Shown here: piece after piece, positions 60,861 through 64,000 of the stretch
Layout of the letters: each line of letters starts with the position of its first letter
Numbering within the stretch: the first letter of the stretch is position 1
Origin: Pengzhenrongella frigida
Lineage (GTDB): Bacteria; Actinomycetota; Actinomycetes; Actinomycetales; Cellulomonadaceae
Assembly: GCF_004168625.1 (NCBI RefSeq)
Contig: NZ_SDWW01000003.1
Location: 62,001 to 126,000 of the forward strand
Direction: 5' to 3'
Length of the DNA stretch: 64,000 bases
Position numbers and translations under genes: made by a program
Notes under the pieces: generated by a model
Told to the model about the DNA's origin: nothing
Databases searched by the model: none
Seen by the model: only the letters and a program-made list of their open reading frames with translations

Positions 60861-61241
60861 ATGAGGGCAACCGTGGCCATCGATGCACTCGTCGAGCAGG
60901 CGCGCCGCGCGCTCGATCGGGTGCAACCTGCCGACCTGGCGGCCGAGATCGCCGCCGGGGCCCTCGTCGTGGATACGCGCCCGGTCGAGCAGCGCCACCG
61001 CGACGGCGACCTGCCGGGCGCCCTGGTCATCGACCGGAACGTGCTCGAGTGGCGGCTCGACCCGACCAGCCCTCATCGCGTCGCCGCGATGACCGACGCC
61101 GACCGCCGCGTCATCGTCGTCTGCGACCAGGGCTACAGCTCGAGCCTCGCCGCGGCGACCCTCCGCCAGCTCGGCCTCCGTCGGGCGACCGACCTCGACG
61201 GCGGGTTCCAGGCGTGGGCGCGGTGGTCCCACCCCGACTAG
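60861..61241 (+). CDS. Single-domain rhodanese
   Basis: 126 residues with a rhodanese fold; active-site Cys88 in VVCDQGYSSSLAA. Thiosulfate or persulfide sulfurtransferase. N-terminal DLAAEIAAGALVVDTRP is typical. The ATG at 60861 lies 75 bases after the desulfurase. The stop overlaps the convergent ABC ATPase stop. Confidence 0.88.
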   Translation: MRATVAIDALVEQARRALDRVQPADLAAEIAAGALVVDTRPVEQRHRDGDLPGALVIDRNVLEWRLDPTSPHRVAAMTDADRRVIVVCDQGYSSSLAAATLRQLGLRRATDLDGGFQAWARWSHPD

Positions 61242-61933
61242 TCCGCATGCACCGGCAGCAGGAGTTCCCGGCGGCCATCGAGCATCCGCACGGTCCCATC
61301 GACCGAGCCCAGCGTGGACGAGTCATGGGAGACGACGAGGGTCGCGGCGTCGAGCTCGTGAGCGAGCCGGGTGATCAGCTCGATGATCTGGGTGCCCCGC
61401 GCGTGGTCCAGGGCTGAGGTCGGTTCGTCGACCAGGAGCACCCGGGGGGAGCCGACCAGGGCGCGGGCGATGGCGACCCGTTGGCGTTGGCCGCCGGAGA
61501 GCTGGGCCGGGCGTTTGTGGGCCTGGTCGGCCAGCCCGACCTCCGCGAGCAGCGCCATGGCCTGCGCTCGGACCGTCGCCGGACGCCGGCCGCGCAGGTG
61601 GGCGTGCAGCTCGAGCTGCTCCAACGCGGTCAGGGACGCCAGGAGCTGGGGGGCTTGAAACACGATGCCGATCTGGTCGAGGCGCGTGCGGGTTGCCGCG
61701 GCGAGTCCGCCGCCGGGCGCGAACACCACGTCCCCGCCGATGCGCACGACCCCCGACGTCGGCCGCGTCAGGCCGCCCGCGACCGCGAGGAGACTGGACT
61801 TGCCCGACCCGGAGGGGCCGAGCAGTGCCGTGGTGGTGCCGGACGGGATGGTCAGGCTGAAGTCGTCGACGGCGGTGAGCGTCGAGTCGCCGTCGGGGTA
61901 GACGAGGGTGATGCGGTCCAGGTGCAGGTCCAT
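61238..61933 (-). CDS. ABC ATP-binding protein, LolD/MacB type
   Basis: 231 residues. Walker A GPSGSGKSS, Q-loop VFQAPQLL, signature LSGGQRQR, Walker B VLLVDEPTSALD, H-loop VVSHD. Powers an FtsX-type permease, encoded just upstream, for release of lipids, peptides or signals. The ATG is at 61933. Its gene follows the permease by 22 bases, and its stop overlaps the rhodanese stop. Confidence 0.92.
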   Translation of the reverse strand: MDLHLDRITLVYPDGDSTLTAVDDFSLTIPSGTTTALLGPSGSGKSSLLAVAGGLTRPTSGVVRIGGDVVFAPGGGLAAATRTRLDQIGIVFQAPQLLASLTALEQLELHAHLRGRRPATVRAQAMALLAEVGLADQAHKRPAQLSGGQRQRVAIARALVGSPRVLLVDEPTSALDHARGTQIIELITRLAHELDAATLVVSHDSSTLGSVDGTVRMLDGRRELLLPVHAD

Positions 61934-61955
61934 CGGGGCTCTCCTTGGTATCGGG

Positions 61956-63071
61956 TCAGTGGGCGGCGAGCGCGGCGTGGGGATCCACGCGGGTGATCCG
62001 GACGATGGCGAGCGCGGCGCCGACCAGCCCCAAGCCGATCAGGGCCACCGCGGGCAGCGCGGTCGTGGCCGGGGTGACCACCACCGGCACCGCGTCCGAC
62101 AGCAGGGCTGCGCCGGCGACCGCGAGCGCGGTTCCGGCACCCACCCCCAGCAGCAGCACCACGACGGCCTGACCGATGGCGTCACGCAGGAGGTATCCGG
62201 TGGACGCGCCCAAGGCCTTGAGGACCGCGACCTCACCGGCGCGGCTGATGGTCCACACGGTGAAGAACGCGCCCACGACCAGGGCGGAGATCACCAGGAG
62301 GAAGACCTGCATGGTGGTCAGGGACCCGTTCTCGGCCGAGAACGAGCCGATCGCGCTGCGGGCCTGCGTCGTGGTCACGGTGGTGGTCCCGGCGGTCGCA
62401 TCGGTGGTCGCGATCGCGCCGGTGGCAGGGGAGTCCAGGGTGAGGGCGATGACGGTGGCCACGGTGTCGGGGGCGTCCGCGCGATCGTCCGCGCCGTCGC
62501 CGCCGCGGGCGCCGATGGACTGCCAGTCGGCCAGGGTGGTCCACACCACCGGGGTGTGCGCGAACGACACCTCCGCGTCCCGAACGGCTCCGACCCGGAG
62601 CTCCTGGCCCGCGAGGGTGATCGTGTCGCCCGCCCCCGCGGACAGCGCCTGCGCGGCGCCCGCGGACAGCACGACCGTCCCGGCGGCGAGGTTCGGGGAC
62701 CCGCCGGGGAGCACCGCCGATCCGGGTGCGACGCCGAGGGCGGTGACCGAGGCCGTGGTGGCGGGCGACTCCGCCCGGGTCATGGCCACGCCGAGCGGCT
62801 CGGCGCTGCGCACCCCCGGCGTCTCGGCCCAGGCCCGCCACTGGTCGGCCGTCACGGAGGAGGCGGTGAACTCCGGGGGGTCGGTCGGGGCGGGCATGGC
62901 GAAGGCGAGGTGGTCCGCCGGAAGGTCGGTGATGGCCGACGTCGACTCGCGGGACAGGCCCGCGGTCAGGGCGGCGAGGAAGGTGACGAGGAACGTGATC
63001 AGGGTGATCACGACGAGCATGAGGGCGAAGCGGCCACGGGCGTGGCGCAGGTCGCGCAGGGCGACGAACAT
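61956..63071 (-). CDS. FtsX-family ABC permease
   Basis: 371 residues: one N-terminal helix (about 15-38), a 220-residue extracytoplasmic domain and three C-terminal helices (about 260-360) with TISRAGEVAVLKALGAS, the MacB/FtsX topology. The ATG is at 63071. Divergent from a NarL-type sensor kinase; such kinase/transporter pairs often respond to cell-envelope-active compounds (family knowledge). Confidence 0.9.
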   Translation of the reverse strand: MFVALRDLRHARGRFALMLVVITLITFLVTFLAALTAGLSRESTSAITDLPADHLAFAMPAPTDPPEFTASSVTADQWRAWAETPGVRSAEPLGVAMTRAESPATTASVTALGVAPGSAVLPGGSPNLAAGTVVLSAGAAQALSAGAGDTITLAGQELRVGAVRDAEVSFAHTPVVWTTLADWQSIGARGGDGADDRADAPDTVATVIALTLDSPATGAIATTDATAGTTTVTTTQARSAIGSFSAENGSLTTMQVFLLVISALVVGAFFTVWTISRAGEVAVLKALGASTGYLLRDAIGQAVVVLLLGVGAGTALAVAGAALLSDAVPVVVTPATTALPAVALIGLGLVGAALAIVRITRVDPHAALAAH

Positions 63072-63224
63072 GGTGACCTCCCGGTCGGTGGTGACCTCCT
63101 CAGCCTCGCGGCGCAGGTGTCAGTGCCCATCGGGCCACCGGACGGGTGGCGCGAGCCGTAGGGCGGCGCGCGATCTCCATCCTTCGGCTGATGCCCTGCC
63201 GTGAGCGGTGGCTACCGTTGCGGG

Positions 63225-64000
63225 GTGCGCGTACACCCCCTGTTCCCGGTCACCCGCGGGCTGCTGGTCGCCCTGGACGTCCTCATGGCCGGCCTGATCA
63301 GCATCGCGGTGCTGCAAGCAGACCCGACCGTCTCCCCGTGGGCGACGGTCCTCGCGGGCGGCGCATTCGGGGCCTGGTACGCCTGGGGTCGCGCCACGAT
63401 CCGCGTCCTCGAGGCGCCGATCACCACCCCGCGGGGCGCGTGGTGGCCGGCGGGAGCCTGGATCACCGGCCTTGCCCTGCTCTGGGTCGTGCTGCTGGTC
63501 ACCAGCACCGCCGCCCTCTGGATCGCGTTTCCGATGATGCTGCTCCAGATGCACGTCCTGGGACCGCATCGCGGCGTTCTCGCCGTCTCCGCGACCACGC
63601 TCCTGGCGGTGGGTACCGGGCTCCTCGAACGGGCCGGGACCGACGCCTCCATCGGCTTCGTCCTCGGCCCCGTGGTGGGAGCCGCCGTCGCGGTCGCCGT
63701 CGTGCTCGGGTTCGAGGCCCTGGCGCGTGAGTCCGAGGAACGCCAACGGACCGTGGAGGAGCTCACCGAGGTCCGCGAGCACCTGGCCGCAGCCGAACGA
63801 GACGCCGCCGTCGCCGGTGAACGCGAGCGGCTCGCCCGGGAGATCCACGACACCCTGGCCCAGGGCTTCTCCGCGATCGAGCTGCTCCTGCGCGCCGCCG
63901 ACGCGGGCATCGGCGTCGATGACACCCGCGCGCGCGGCTACCTCGACCAGGCGCGCCGGACCGCTTTGGACAATCTCGGCGAGGCGCGCCGGTTCGTCCG
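63225..64000 (+). CDS. NarL-type sensor histidine kinase (3' end cut by window)
   Basis: 258 codons are visible. Five to six hydrophobic segments (about 8-165), a coiled-coil stretch (ALARESEERQRTVEELTEVREHLAAAERDAAV) and the HisKA_3 motif GERERLAREIHDTLAQGF with the phospho-acceptor His near residue 208. The ATP-binding domain lies beyond the window. The start is uncertain: GTG 63225 (V-R-V-H-P-L) or GTG 63201. It is divergent from the FtsX transporter; a LuxR-type response regulator is expected next. Confidence 0.85.
   Translation, partial: MRVHPLFPVTRGLLVALDVLMAGLISIAVLQADPTVSPWATVLAGGAFGAWYAWGRATIRVLEAPITTPRGAWWPAGAWITGLALLWVVLLVTSTAALWIAFPMMLLQMHVLGPHRGVLAVSATTLLAVGTGLLERAGTDASIGFVLGPVVGAAVAVAVVLGFEALARESEERQRTVEELTEVREHLAAAERDAAVAGERERLAREIHDTLAQGFSAIELLLRAADAGIGVDDTRARGYLDQARRTALDNLGEARRFV

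Overview
The window reads as a continuous stretch of chromosome from a very GC-rich actinobacterium. A WhiB1/WblE regulator, paired GAF-ANTAR genes, F420-type and DinB-type small proteins, cydABCD and a GH3 beta-glucosidase suggest a Micrococcales/Cellulomonas-like soil organism (inference, no marker gene present). I see no rRNA, tRNA, insertion sequence, prophage or CRISPR array. Both window ends cut genes: cydC on the left, a NarL-type sensor kinase on the right.

Layout. 1-5940: cytochrome bd oxidase operon cydA-cydB-cydD-cydC on the minus strand. 6217-9946: a methyltransferase-like membrane protein, an OmpR-type two-component system with a divergent secreted-domain membrane protein, and a DUF2231 protein. 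10019-18420: a VIT1/CCC1 metal transporter, prfC, nhaA, whiB1, recQ, an aldo-keto reductase and a HAD phosphatase. 18576-23393: a large MalT-type LuxR regulator convergent with a five-gene minus-strand cluster (two small alpha/beta proteins, a K+ channel, a DUF6325 protein, a SHOCT protein). 23577-29616: mntH with a strong operator palindrome, then lldP-dld for lactate use. 29927-34045: malQ and a P2-type cation ATPase. 34161-37655: a TPP riboswitch controlling a YkoE/D/C-type ECF thiamine-precursor transporter.

37701-43335: an S33 hydrolase, gltD without gltB, a DHA2 drug exporter and a divergent CPBP-like protein. 43462-48411: a nuclease-fold-like protein, two tandem GAF-ANTAR regulators and an ABC-2 exporter whose permease is frameshifted. 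48445-56864: a UbiB-family kinase with an in-frame amber codon, an MFS pump, a lipoprotein/membrane-protein pair, a second MFS protein and a GH3 glycosidase with a LacI-like palindrome. 57009-61241: VOC, F420-type and DinB proteins followed by a sulfur-transfer cluster (DsrE, ArsR-rhodanese, cysteine desulfurase, rhodanese). 61238-64000: a LolD/FtsX-type ABC transporter and a divergent sensor kinase.

The least conventional signals are: a 37-bp element conserved at 36/37 positions at identical distance before both GAF-ANTAR start codons, with tandem hairpin-forming repeats in the next leader; tandem duplications spanning the stop codons of four separate genes; a UbiB gene whose C-terminal membrane helix lies in frame behind a TAG; and the disrupted exporter permease.
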